A stretch of 64,000 bases of DNA, taken from contig NZ_JACCFL010000001.1 in assembly GCF_013410375.1 (NCBI RefSeq), forward strand, positions 1,984,001 through 2,048,000, read 5' to 3'. The translations under genes were made by a program, and so were the position numbers. Below are positions 31,810 to 40,271 of this stretch, piece by piece. The notes under the pieces are model-generated. The model searched no databases. It was not told the DNA's origin and saw only the letters and a list, made by a program, of their open reading frames with translations. The stretch comes from Leifsonia shinshuensis. Lineage in GTDB: Bacteria; Actinomycetota; Actinomycetes; Actinomycetales; Microbacteriaceae. Every line of letters starts with the position of its first letter. The first letter of the stretch is position 1.

Positions 31810-31874
31810 CCGCCGAGTACGCGAATAGTCTGCGTACTCGGCGGTTTTTCGCTGATTTTTCGCGTACTCGCGGG
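31810..31874. repeat. 65-bp three-arm palindromic element, copy B
   Basis: CCGCCGAGTACGC (31810-31822) and GCGTACTCGGCGG (31832-31844) form a perfect 13-bp stem with a 9-nt loop; a third arm GCGTACTCGCGGG lies at 31862-31874 after a T-rich 17-nt spacer. The stem followed by TTTTT could also end transcription of the merR gene. It sits between convergent genes in the orientation opposite to copies A and C. Confidence 0.88.
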
Positions 31875-31890
31875 GTGCGGAGGAGTCTCG

Positions 31891-32700
31891 TTAGTTGCCG
31901 GCGGCCGCGTACTCGCCGATCTTGGCGGTGCGCAGCACCCGCTCCAGGAGCAGGTCGAAGTTGTGCGCCATCTCCTGGGCGCTCTCGCCCGGCCAGACGT
32001 GCAACGGCTTCGCCGCGCCCTGAGCCTGCTGCAGGGAGGTGCGCTCGGGGAGCTGAGGAGACAGCACCAGCGGGCCGAACATGTCGCGCAGCTCCTTGAT
32101 GCGGAACTGGTGCTCCAGCGACTGGACGCGGGCACGGTTGACGATGATGCCGAGCGGCTGGAGGCGCGGGGACAGGCCGCGGCGGATCTCCTCGATCGCG
32201 CGCAGCGCGCGGTCGGCGGCGGCCACCGAGAAGAGGCCGGGCTCGGTCACGACCGCTACGCGGTCGCTGGCCGCCCAGGCCGTTCGGGTGAGCGCGTTGA
32301 GCGACGGGGCGCAGTCGATGAGCACCAGCTCGTAGTCGTGCTCGACGTTGGCCAGCGCCTCCTCGAGCTTCCAGATGTCGCGGATGCTGGGGTGCGGACC
32401 GTCGAAGTTGATCGCGGACGGGCTGCCGATCATGACATCGACCTTGCCCGGACGTCCCCTGGTCCAGCCGGACGGCGCGATCGCCGCGCGGACGATCTTC
32501 TCCTTGGGGGAGGCGAGCACGTCGGCGACGTTGAGGTGACCGGCGACCTGGATGTCCATGCCGGTCGAGACGTCGGACTGCGGGTCGAGGTCGACGACCA
32601 GCGTACGGAGCCCTTTGGCGAACGCCGCCGAGGCCAGACCAAGCGTCACCGTGGTCTTTCCGACACCGCCCTTGAGGGAACTAACGCTGAGTACGTGCAC
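31891..32700 (-). CDS. ParA/Soj-family ATPase
   Basis: 269 aa from GTG 32700 (GTG 32709 would add three residues). Deviant Walker A SSLKGGVGKTTVTLGLASA at the N-terminus, Walker A' VVDLDPQSDVSTGMDI, and Walker B LVLIDCAPSLN are all present. It has no long N-terminal HTH, so it is a chromosomal-type or orphan ParA and not a plasmid repressor type. There is no parB next to it. It may position a cargo on the nucleoid; the partner is unknown. It is divergent from pyc with 79 bp between the start codons. Confidence 0.88.
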   Translation of the reverse strand: MHVLSVSSLKGGVGKTTVTLGLASAAFAKGLRTLVVDLDPQSDVSTGMDIQVAGHLNVADVLASPKEKIVRAAIAPSGWTRGRPGKVDVMIGSPSAINFDGPHPSIRDIWKLEEALANVEHDYELVLIDCAPSLNALTRTAWAASDRVAVVTEPGLFSVAAADRALRAIEEIRRGLSPRLQPLGIIVNRARVQSLEHQFRIKELRDMFGPLVLSPQLPERTSLQQAQGAAKPLHVWPGESAQEMAHNFDLLLERVLRTAKIGEYAAAGN

Positions 32701-32779
32701 GACAGCCACGTTACCTTCACTAGTCTTGGAGTACCTAACCGTTTGCTGTGTGGTGCCGACCCCTGCTCGAAAGGTCCCC

Positions 32780-35700
32780 ATGTTCCGTAAGATCCTCGTT
32801 GCCAACCGCGGTGAAATCGCCATCAGGGCCTTCCGCGCCGCCTACGAACTGGGCGCCGCGACGGTCGCCGTCTTCCCCTACGAAGACCGCAACTCGATGC
32901 ACCGGCTGAAGGCGGACGAGGCCTACCAGATCGGGGAGCCGGGCCACCCGGTCCGCGCCTACCTGGATGTGCAGGAGATCATCAGGGTCGCCAAGGAGTC
33001 CGGCGCCGACGCGATCTACCCGGGCTACGGCTTCCTCTCCGAGAACCCGGAGCTCGCCGAGGCCGCCCGCGCGGCGGGCATCGCCTTCATCGGCCCGCGC
33101 GCCGAGGTGCTCGAGATGGCAGGCAACAAGGTCACGGCGAAGGAGCACGCGATCGCCGCGGGCGTCCCGGTCCTCAAGTCCACCCCGCCGTCGCGCGACA
33201 TCGAGGAGCTGCTCGCTGGCGCCGACGAGATCGGGTTCCCGATCTTCGCCAAGGCGGTCGCCGGCGGCGGCGGCCGCGGCATGCGCCGGGTCGCCCGCAA
33301 GGAGGACCTGCGCGCGTCGCTGGAGGAGGCCATGCGCGAGGCGGACAGCGCGTTCGGCGACCCGACCATGTTCCTGGAGCAGGCCGTGCTGCGCCCCCGC
33401 CACATCGAGGTCCAGATCCTCGCCGACGGCCAGGGGAACACCATCCACCTGTTCGAGCGCGACTGCTCGGTGCAGCGCCGCCACCAGAAAGTGGTCGAGA
33501 TCGCGCCGGCGCCCAACCTCTCCGACGAGATCCGCCAGTCGCTCTACCGCGACGCGGTGGCCTTCGCGAAGTCGATCGGCTACGAGAACGCCGGAACCGT
33601 CGAGTTCCTGCTCGACACGGCGGGGGACCGCGCCGGCCAGCACGTCTTCATCGAGATGAACCCGCGCATCCAGGTGGAGCACACGGTCACCGAGGAGATC
33701 ACCGACGTCGACCTGGTGCAGTCGCAGATCCGGATCGCCGCGGGGGAGACCCTCGCCGACCTCGGGCTCAGCCAGGACACCGTGCAGATGCGCGGCGCCG
33801 CCCTGCAGTGCCGCATCACCACCGAGGACCCGACCGCCGGCTTCCGCCCGGACACCGGCAAGATCACCACCTACCGCTCGCCGGGCGGCGCCGGCATCCG
33901 CCTGGACGGCGGCACGATCAACCCGGGCGCGCAGATCAGCCCACACTTCGACTCCATGCTGGCCAAGCTCATCACCCGCGGCCGCGACTTCCCGGCCGCC
34001 GTGCTGCGCGCCCGGCGGGCGCTGGCCGAGTTCCGCGTGCGCGGCGTCGCCACGAACATCCCGTTCCTGCAGGCGGTCATGGAGGACCCCGACTTCATCG
34101 CGGGCAACGTCTCCACCTCCTTCATCGAGGAGCGCCCCCAGCTGTTCAAGGGCCGCGAGTCCAAGGACCGCGGCACCAAGGTGCTCAACTGGCTGGCCGA
34201 CGTCACCGTCAACCAGCCGAACGGCCCGCGTCCCGAGGTCGCCGACCCGGTGGAGAAGCTCCCGTGTATCGACCTGGGCGTCCCCGCGCCGGCCGGCTCC
34301 CGCCAGAAGCTGCTGGAGCTGGGCCCGAAGGGCTTCGCCGAGGCGCTGCGCGCGCAGACCGCCCTCGCGGTCACCGAGACCACGTTCCGCGACGCCCACC
34401 AGTCGCTGCTCGCGACGCGCGTGCGCACCAAGGACCTGCTGGCCGTCGCCCCGTACGTCGCCCGGCTCACCCCCGAGCTGCTCTCGGTGGAGGCCTGGGG
34501 CGGCGCGACCTACGACGTCGCGCTGCGCTTCCTCGGTGAGGACCCCTGGGAGCGGCTCGCGTCGCTGCGCGAGGCGCTGCCGAACATCAACATCCAGATG
34601 CTGCTGCGCGGCCGCAACACCGTCGGCTACACGCCGTACCCGACGCAGGTGACCGACGCGTTCGTCCGGGAGGCCGCCGCGACCGGCGTCGACATCTTCC
34701 GCATCTTCGACGCGCTCAACGACGTGTCGCAGATGCGCCCGGCGATCGAGTCGGTGCTCGCTACCGGCTCCGCCATCGCGGAGGTCGCCGTCTGCTACAC
34801 CGCCGACCTGCTCGACCCGGCCGAGGAGCTCTACACGCTCGACTACTATCTGCGCCTCGCGGAGCAGATCGTGGAGTCCGGCGCGCACATCCTCGCGATC
34901 AAGGACATGGCCGGCCTGCTGCGCCCGGCCGCCGCCGAGAAGCTGGTGAGCGCCTTCCGCGAGCGGTTCGACCTACCGGTGCACGTGCACACCCACGACA
35001 CCCCGGGCGGCCAGCTCGCGACGCTGCTCGCGGCCTCGCGTGCCGGCGCCGACGCGGTCGACGTGGCGAGCGCGCCGATGGCGGGCACCACCAGCCAGCC
35101 GAGCGCCTCCGCCCTGGTCGCGGCCCTCGCCCACACCGAGCGCGACACCGGCATCTCGCTGACCGCGGTCGAGGACCTCGAGCCGTACTGGGAGGCCGTG
35201 CGCCAGGTCTACCGCCCGTTCGAGTCGGGCCTGCCCGGCCCCACGGGCCGCGTCTACAAGCACGAGATCCCCGGCGGCCAGCTCTCTAACCTGCGTCAGC
35301 AGGCCAAGGCTCTGGGCCTGGCCGAGGACTTCGAGCTGGTCGAGGACATGTACGCCGCCGCCAACCGGATCCTGGGCCGCATCCCCAAGGTCACGCCGTC
35401 GTCCAAGGTGGTCGGCGACCTCGCCCTCCACCTCGCCGCCGTGCACGCGGACCCCGACGACTTCGCCGAGAACCCGCAGAACTACGACATCCCGGACTCG
35501 GTCGTCGGCTTCATGGCCGGGGAGCTCGGCGAGCTGCCCGGCGGCTGGCCGGAGCCGTTCCGCACCAAGGTGCTCGCGGGCAAGACCGTCAAGGTCGGCG
35601 TCGAGGACCTGCCGTCCGCCGACGCGGAGGCCCTGGAGGGCTCCAGCGCCGAGCGCCGCGCGACCCTCAACCGCCTGCTGTTCCCCGCTCCCACCCGCAT

Positions 35701-36184
35701 CTACGAGCAGATGCGCGAGCTGTTCGGCGACCTCTCGGTCGTCGACTCGATCGACTACCTCTACGGGCTCTCCCCGGTCGAGGAGCACGTCATCGAGTTC
35801 AGCAAGGGCGTGCGGCTCTACATCGGCCTGGAGGCGATCGGCGAGGCCGACGAGAAGGGCATGCGCACGGTCATGACCACGCTCAACGGCCAGCTCCGGC
35901 CGGTGTTCGTGCGCGACCGCAGCATCGTCGTGGAGACCAAGGCCGCCGAGAAGGCCGACACAGCCAAGCCCGGCCAGGTGGCCGCGCCGTTCTCCGGCGT
36001 CGTGACCCTGCACGTGGTCCCGGGCGACGTGGTCGCCGCAGGGCAGGCCGTCGCGTCGATCGAGGCGATGAAGATGGAGGCCGCCATCACGGCCCCCGTC
36101 GCCGGCACGATCGAGCGGCTCGCCATCCCGAAGACCCAGCAGGTGGACGCGGGCGACCTCCTGGTCGTCATCACCCCCGCCTGA
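32780..36184 (+). CDS. pyc: pyruvate carboxylase
   Basis: 1134 aa, ATG 32780. It makes oxaloacetate from pyruvate, bicarbonate and ATP, which feeds the TCA cycle and the citrate synthases at the left of the window. Domains in order: biotin carboxylase (1-450; KILVANRGEIAIRAFRA, AGGGGRGMRRV, the EMNPRIQVEHTVTE signature), carboxyltransferase (about 520-830; TTFRDAHQSLLATR, IKDMAGLLRP, HVHTHDTPGG), and biotin carboxyl carrier (last 75 residues, biotinylated Lys in EAMKME at 1098). Full length and intact. A 16-bp hairpin follows the stop. Confidence 0.97.
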   Translation: MFRKILVANRGEIAIRAFRAAYELGAATVAVFPYEDRNSMHRLKADEAYQIGEPGHPVRAYLDVQEIIRVAKESGADAIYPGYGFLSENPELAEAARAAGIAFIGPRAEVLEMAGNKVTAKEHAIAAGVPVLKSTPPSRDIEELLAGADEIGFPIFAKAVAGGGGRGMRRVARKEDLRASLEEAMREADSAFGDPTMFLEQAVLRPRHIEVQILADGQGNTIHLFERDCSVQRRHQKVVEIAPAPNLSDEIRQSLYRDAVAFAKSIGYENAGTVEFLLDTAGDRAGQHVFIEMNPRIQVEHTVTEEITDVDLVQSQIRIAAGETLADLGLSQDTVQMRGAALQCRITTEDPTAGFRPDTGKITTYRSPGGAGIRLDGGTINPGAQISPHFDSMLAKLITRGRDFPAAVLRARRALAEFRVRGVATNIPFLQAVMEDPDFIAGNVSTSFIEERPQLFKGRESKDRGTKVLNWLADVTVNQPNGPRPEVADPVEKLPCIDLGVPAPAGSRQKLLELGPKGFAEALRAQTALAVTETTFRDAHQSLLATRVRTKDLLAVAPYVARLTPELLSVEAWGGATYDVALRFLGEDPWERLASLREALPNINIQMLLRGRNTVGYTPYPTQVTDAFVREAAATGVDIFRIFDALNDVSQMRPAIESVLATGSAIAEVAVCYTADLLDPAEELYTLDYYLRLAEQIVESGAHILAIKDMAGLLRPAAAEKLVSAFRERFDLPVHVHTHDTPGGQLATLLAASRAGADAVDVASAPMAGTTSQPSASALVAALAHTERDTGISLTAVEDLEPYWEAVRQVYRPFESGLPGPTGRVYKHEIPGGQLSNLRQQAKALGLAEDFELVEDMYAAANRILGRIPKVTPSSKVVGDLALHLAAVHADPDDFAENPQNYDIPDSVVGFMAGELGELPGGWPEPFRTKVLAGKTVKVGVEDLPSADAEALEGSSAERRATLNRLLFPAPTRIYEQMRELFGDLSVVDSIDYLYGLSPVEEHVIEFSKGVRLYIGLEAIGEADEKGMRTVMTTLNGQLRPVFVRDRSIVVETKAAEKADTAKPGQVAAPFSGVVTLHVVPGDVVAAGQAVASIEAMKMEAAITAPVAGTIERLAIPKTQQVDAGDLLVVITPA

Positions 36185-36194
36185 CCGGCCCCGT

Positions 36195-36230
36195 CCGCAG
36201 CGCTCCCCGCAGTCGCGGGGAGCGCTGCGG
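36195..36230 (+). terminator. 16-bp perfect hairpin after pyc
   Basis: CCGCAGCGCTCCCCGC (36195-36210) and GCGGGGAGCGCTGCGG (36215-36230) pair without mismatch around AGTC, 10 bp after the pyc stop. No T tract follows, so it is an I-shaped terminator if it works as one. Confidence 0.7.
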
Positions 36231-36323
36231 CGCGTACGGAGAAGGTCGCTCGCTGTCGTCGCGGGCGGGCCGCCCGATAAACTGTCGCAGTCGCCGCCGT
36301 CGGGCGGCAGGAGGAGTGCAAGC

Positions 36324-37646
36324 GTGGCAGACAAGCCGGAGGAGCCCGAGCGCGGCGACCTCGCGCCGCGGGACGATGAGCCGACGTTCCGGCCGTCCCC
36401 GCTCGAGATCGACACGAAGCTGAGCATCGCCGTCGACCTGCCTCCCGCGCCTCCGCAGGAGGTGCCGGAGGATGAGGCCGCCGTCGCGATCGACGACATC
36501 CCCGTCGACCCCGGCTTCGTCGCGTCCCCGACCGAGCCGACCACCACCTCCGTCGCGATCGTCGCCTCGCGGCTCGCCACCGGCCCGACCGCCACCCAGC
36601 AGGACGCCGGCGACGGCGTCGTTCCATTGCCTGGGCAGGACGGCCATTCCGACGCGTTCGCCCAGTCCCGCCGCGACCGGCTGCGCGGCGAGCACTCGCC
36701 GCAGCCCGAGCCCGCCGCGATGCTGACGGCCGACCGGTTGCTGGAGGTCAACCGCAAGACGCGTCCGGGCCCGGAGGGTCCGTGGCAGCGCTTCGTCTAC
36801 AACGTCACGTTCCGCACGGTCAACCTCGGCGACTCCGCCAAGGTGCGCGCGCGCAAGGAGCTCGACCACCGCATCCAGAAGCAGTTCGAGGGCGGCACCC
36901 GCTTCGTCCCGGTGCTGACCCGCAAGGGCGGCGTCGGGAAGACCACCATCACGACGCTGCTCGGGATGGCGCTGGCCGACGCCCGCGAGGACCGGATCAT
37001 CGCTGTGGACGCCAACCCGGACCGCGGCACGCTGTCCGAGCGCGTCCCCAAGCAGACCCGCGCCACGGTCCGCGACGTCGTGCACAAGGCGGCGAGCATC
37101 GGCGGCTTCACCGACTTCTCCGCGCTCGTCTCGCGCGACGAGACGCGCCTCGACATCCTCGCGTCCGACACCGACCCGCTGCTGTCGGAGGCGTTCGACG
37201 AGAACGACTACAACGTCGTCGCCGACCTCGCCGCCCGGTTCTACTCGATCGTGCTCACCGACTGCGGCACCGGCATCGTCCACTCGGTGATGCGGGCCAC
37301 CCTGCAGCGCGCCGACGAGATCGTGATCGTCTCCGGCGGCAGCGTCGACGAGGCGCGGCTGGCGTCCGAGACGCTCACCTGGCTGGAGGCGAACGGCTAC
37401 ACGGACTTGGTCCGCAACGCGGTCGTCGCCCTCAACACCGCCACGCACGCGACGAACCTGGTGAAGCTGGAGGAGATCGAGTCGCACTTCCGTTCGCGCG
37501 TGCGTGAGATCGTCCGCATCCCGTACGACCCGCAGCTCGCAGCCGGCAGCGTGGTCAACTGGAAGGACCTCAAGCCCCTCACCAAGCTGTCCGCCCGGGC
37601 GCTCGCCGCGCTCGTGGTGGAGGGCCTGCCCGCCGAGCGCGCCTGA
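36324..37646 (+). CDS. MinD/ParA-like ATPase with long acidic N-terminal extension
   Basis: 440 aa, GTG 36324 preceded by an AGGAGG-type ribosome site. The first 150 residues are acidic, Pro/Ala/Thr-rich and probably disordered. Then a P-loop ATPase: VLTRKGGVGKTTITTLLGMA, IIAVDANPDRGTLSERV, and SIVLTDCGTGIVHSVM. The Walker A' lysine of the MinD/ParA type is kept (KGGVGKTT). Similar proteins with N-terminal extensions accompany type VII secretion in some actinobacteria, but no ESX genes are near. It lies between pyc and def; function unknown. Confidence 0.8.
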   Translation: MADKPEEPERGDLAPRDDEPTFRPSPLEIDTKLSIAVDLPPAPPQEVPEDEAAVAIDDIPVDPGFVASPTEPTTTSVAIVASRLATGPTATQQDAGDGVVPLPGQDGHSDAFAQSRRDRLRGEHSPQPEPAAMLTADRLLEVNRKTRPGPEGPWQRFVYNVTFRTVNLGDSAKVRARKELDHRIQKQFEGGTRFVPVLTRKGGVGKTTITTLLGMALADAREDRIIAVDANPDRGTLSERVPKQTRATVRDVVHKAASIGGFTDFSALVSRDETRLDILASDTDPLLSEAFDENDYNVVADLAARFYSIVLTDCGTGIVHSVMRATLQRADEIVIVSGGSVDEARLASETLTWLEANGYTDLVRNAVVALNTATHATNLVKLEEIESHFRSRVREIVRIPYDPQLAAGSVVNWKDLKPLTKLSARALAALVVEGLPAERA

Positions 37647-37684
37647 CCCCGCTCCCGTCCCACCCTGCGCTCTAGGAGACCCCT

Positions 37685-38176
37685 GTGACCGAACGTCAGA
37701 TCCGCCTGTTCGGCGACCCCGTCCTGAAGACCCCGTCCGAGCCCGTGCTCGAGATCGACGAGGGCGTCCGCGGCCTCGTCGAGGACCTGATCGACAGCGT
37801 GATCCCGCCGGGGCGCGCCGGCGTCGCCGCCCCGCAGATCGGCGTCGGCCTCCGGGCGTTCAGCTACAACGTGGACGGCGAGGTCGGCTACATCATCAAC
37901 CCGGAGCTCGTGGAGGTCTCCGGCGAGCCCGAGCTGGTGGACGAGGGCTGCCTCTCGGTGCCCGGCCTGTGGTTCAAGACCGCCCGCTACCCGTTCGCGC
38001 GGGTGCGCGGCATCGACCTCGACGGCAACGAGATCGAGCTCTCCGGCACCGGCGTGATGGCCCAGGCGCTCCAGCACGAGACCGATCACCTGGACGGGAA
38101 GCTCTACCTCGACCGCCTCGACAAGGACACCCGCCGCGAGGCGATGCGCCAGGTGCGGGAGAGCGACTGGTTCTGA
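37685..38176 (+). CDS. def: peptide deformylase
   Basis: 163 aa, GTG 37685. It removes the N-formyl group from new proteins. The three family motifs are intact: [21 protein letters not shown] (metal Cys) and [12 protein letters not shown] (metal His residues and catalytic Glu). It is 38 bp after the MinD-like gene and 32 bp before the epimerase gene. Confidence 0.96.
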   Translation: MTERQIRLFGDPVLKTPSEPVLEIDEGVRGLVEDLIDSVIPPGRAGVAAPQIGVGLRAFSYNVDGEVGYIINPELVEVSGEPELVDEGCLSVPGLWFKTARYPFARVRGIDLDGNEIELSGTGVMAQALQHETDHLDGKLYLDRLDKDTRREAMRQVRESDWF

Positions 38177-38208
38177 GCCGTCCCCGCTGAGTCCGTAGAC
38201 TCGGTGGC

Positions 38209-39057
38209 ATGGACATCGCAGTCACCGGAGGATCGGGCAAGCTCGGACGCACAGTCGTCCGCGAACTACGCGCGGCGGGTCACACCGTCGTCAACCTGGA
38301 CGCGACGGGGGAGCGCGGCCGCGGCTTCGTGCGTGTCGACCTGACCGACTACGGCCAGACGATCGACGCGATCCTCGGCGTCGACGACGCGCACGGCGGC
38401 TTCGACGCCATCGTGCACCTGGCAGCCATTCCCGCTCCGGCGATCCTGAGCGACGTCGCCACCTTCCACAACAACATCCGCGTCACGTACAACGTCTTCC
38501 AGGCCGCGCGCCGCGCCGGCATCAAGAACATCGTCTACGCGTCCAGCGAGACCGTGCTCGGCCTCCCGTTCGACGTGCCGCCGCCCTACATCCCGGTGGA
38601 CGAGGACTACCCGGCCCGCCCGGAGTCGACCTACTCGCTGGTCAAGCACCTCGAGGAGCAGATGGCGATCGAGCTGACGCGCTGGGACCCGTCGCTGAAG
38701 ATCGTGGCGCTGCGCTTCTCGAACGTGATGGAGCCGGCCGACTACGCCGCGTTCCCGTCCTACGACGCGGACGCCAGGGGCCGGAAGTGGAACCTCTGGG
38801 GCTACATCGACGCCCGCGACGGCGCCCAGGCCATCCAGAAGGCCCTCGAGTGGGACGCCACGGGCTTCGACCGCTTCATCATCGCGGCGGCCGACACGGT
38901 GATGAGCCGTCCCAACTCCGAGCTCGTCGCCGAGGTCTTCCCCGGCGTCCCGCTGAAGCGCGACGACCTCGACAACAACGAGACCCTGCTGTCGATCGAC
39001 AAGGCCCGCCGGGTGCTGGGGTACGACCCCCAGCACTCCTGGCGCGACGAGGTGTAG
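38209..39057 (+). CDS. NAD-dependent epimerase/dehydratase family protein
   Basis: 282 aa, ATG 38209. Extended SDR: MDIAVTGGSGKLGRTVV (GxxGxxG), IVHLAAIPAP, and the catalytic pair YSLVK around residue 142-146. The sugar or other substrate cannot be told. Immediately after its stop begins the palindromic repeat region (39064-39236). Confidence 0.85.
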   Translation: MDIAVTGGSGKLGRTVVRELRAAGHTVVNLDATGERGRGFVRVDLTDYGQTIDAILGVDDAHGGFDAIVHLAAIPAPAILSDVATFHNNIRVTYNVFQAARRAGIKNIVYASSETVLGLPFDVPPPYIPVDEDYPARPESTYSLVKHLEEQMAIELTRWDPSLKIVALRFSNVMEPADYAAFPSYDADARGRKWNLWGYIDARDGAQAIQKALEWDATGFDRFIIAAADTVMSRPNSELVAEVFPGVPLKRDDLDNNETLLSIDKARRVLGYDPQHSWRDEV

Positions 39058-39063
39058 CGCCGG

Positions 39064-39236
39064 CGCGATTCGTCACGAATGTCGCGTTTGTCGCGTTCAT
39101 TCGCGCGATTCGTGACGAATGTCGCTCGGCGCTGCCGCTCGTGACATTCGTCACGAATGTCGCGTTTGTCGCGCTCATTCGCGCGATTCGTGACGAATGC
39201 GGGTGGGCGCGGGAGGCGCGATTCGTTGCGAATCGT
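39064..39236. repeat. palindromic repeat region left of the DUF559-like gene
   Basis: Two 53-bp units (39068-39120 and 39146-39198) differ at one base. Each starts with the palindrome ATTCGTCACGAAT and ends with ATTCGTGACGAAT, separated by 27 bp that include GTCGCGTTTGTCGCG. A third, lone palindrome GATTCGTTGCGAATC lies at about 39220-39234. The 269-bp gap to the next gene has no other recognisable feature. Confidence 0.9.
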
Positions 39237-39326
39237 GCAGGTGTGCCTCGGTGTGGACAACTCGGCTTGTCCACCGATTCGCCGCCCGCGAGCCACGCGG
39301 GCGCATTCGGCCGCCACAATCGGGGC

Positions 39327-40271
39327 ATGCGAACTCCACAACCCCTCCCGGCCGCGCTGGCCGGTGTCGCCTTCACACCCTCGGAGGCGCGTCGCGCCGG
39401 AGTCAGCGCGTCACGGCTGCGCGCCCGTGACCTCTACAGCCCGTTCCACGGTATTCATCTTTCCGTGGCGCCTGGCTCGCTTCGGGAGCGGTGCCAGGCG
39501 TACCTCCCGCTGCTGGCCGATGGCGCATACTTCAGCCATCAGACCGGGGCTGCCCTCCTCGGCGTCCCCCTGCCGGTGACGCAAGACCAGGGTCCACTTC
39601 ACGTATCGGTGGAGTTCCCGCGATCTCCGCCGCGCGCCCGAGGAGTGGCGGGTCACAGCCTGGGGAGCCTGGCGGGGCAGGTGGTGGAGGGGTTGCCGGT
39701 CAGTACGGCGGCTCACGTCTGGTGCCAGCTCTCCGGAGTCCTCAGCCGCGAGGACCTCGTCGCGGTGGGAGACCATCTGGTCGGCGCGCGCAAGCGCCCC
39801 GCTCTCGCCGACATCGACGAACTCGTCGTCGCCGCAGACGAGCTTCGGCGCACGAAGGGGGCTCGGGCTCGTGCCTGGGCGCTCCCTCGTATCCGCCCCG
39901 GAGCGGATTCGCGTCCCGAGACGCTGCTGCGCTTGTTCCTGGAGGCTCGCGGCTATGGCTGGTTGGAGGTCAACCATCCGGTGCCGGTAGGTCGCCGAGG
40001 CGTCGTGCTGCATCCGGACCTCTCCATCCCGGAGCGACGGCTCGCGTTCGAGTACGAGGGCGATGGTCACCGCGTGGAACGCAGGCAGTGGCACACGGAC
40101 ATCGAGCGCCGCGACCTCCTCGAGGCCGAAGGCTGGCGTGTCGTCAGAGTGACCTCGCACGATCTGTTCGGCGACCGCGATGCGTTCGCCGAGCGCCTCA
40201 ACAGATTCGTGCCGAATGTCGCGTTTGGCGGCGCCAAAGGCGACATTCGGCACGAATCGTGGAGCGCCTAG
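39327..40271 (+). CDS. wHTH (AbiEi-like) plus DUF559/Vsr-like nuclease-domain protein
   Basis: 314 aa, ATG 39327. The N-terminus (FTPSEARRAGVSASRLRARD, then FHGIHLSV) resembles the winged-helix antitoxin domain of AbiEi-type proteins. The C-terminal 110 residues match the DUF559 PD-(D/E)XK-like nuclease fold related to Vsr: SRPETLLRLFLEARGY, VLHPDLSIPERRLAFEYEGDGHR, RRDLLEAEGWRVVRVTSHDLF; HPD and EYEGDGH carry the likely metal ligands. The last 20 codons are formed by a 55-bp palindrome related to the repeats on the left. No toxin partner gene is adjacent. Activity and target are unknown. Confidence 0.78.
   Translation: MRTPQPLPAALAGVAFTPSEARRAGVSASRLRARDLYSPFHGIHLSVAPGSLRERCQAYLPLLADGAYFSHQTGAALLGVPLPVTQDQGPLHVSVEFPRSPPRARGVAGHSLGSLAGQVVEGLPVSTAAHVWCQLSGVLSREDLVAVGDHLVGARKRPALADIDELVVAADELRRTKGARARAWALPRIRPGADSRPETLLRLFLEARGYGWLEVNHPVPVGRRGVVLHPDLSIPERRLAFEYEGDGHRVERRQWHTDIERRDLLEAEGWRVVRVTSHDLFGDRDAFAERLNRFVPNVAFGGAKGDIRHESWSA
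40204..40258. repeat. 55-bp near-perfect palindrome at the 3' end of the nuclease gene
   Basis: Outer arms of 19 nt (GATTCGTGCCGAATGTCGC and its complement at 40240-40258) enclose TTTGGCG-g-CGCCAAA; only one base pair (G opposite G) and the centre are unpaired. It shares ATTCGT, CGAATGTCGCGTTTG with the left units. It is translated as the FVPNVAFGGAKGDIRHES end of the nuclease. Confidence 0.92.

Noticed and set aside
32735..34888. 717-codon minus-strand open frame opposite pyc
   Set aside because: Shadow of pyc in a high-GC genome. No recognisable motif, and the composition is that of an antisense frame.
39064..39236. CRISPR-like array
   Set aside because: Two units of 53 bp with palindromes and no unique spacers of constant length, no leader and no cas genes. 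Classified as palindromic repeats instead.
40204..40258. Rho-independent terminator
   Set aside because: The hairpin lies inside the coding frame with no T tract, and it shares sequence with repeats on the other side of the gene.
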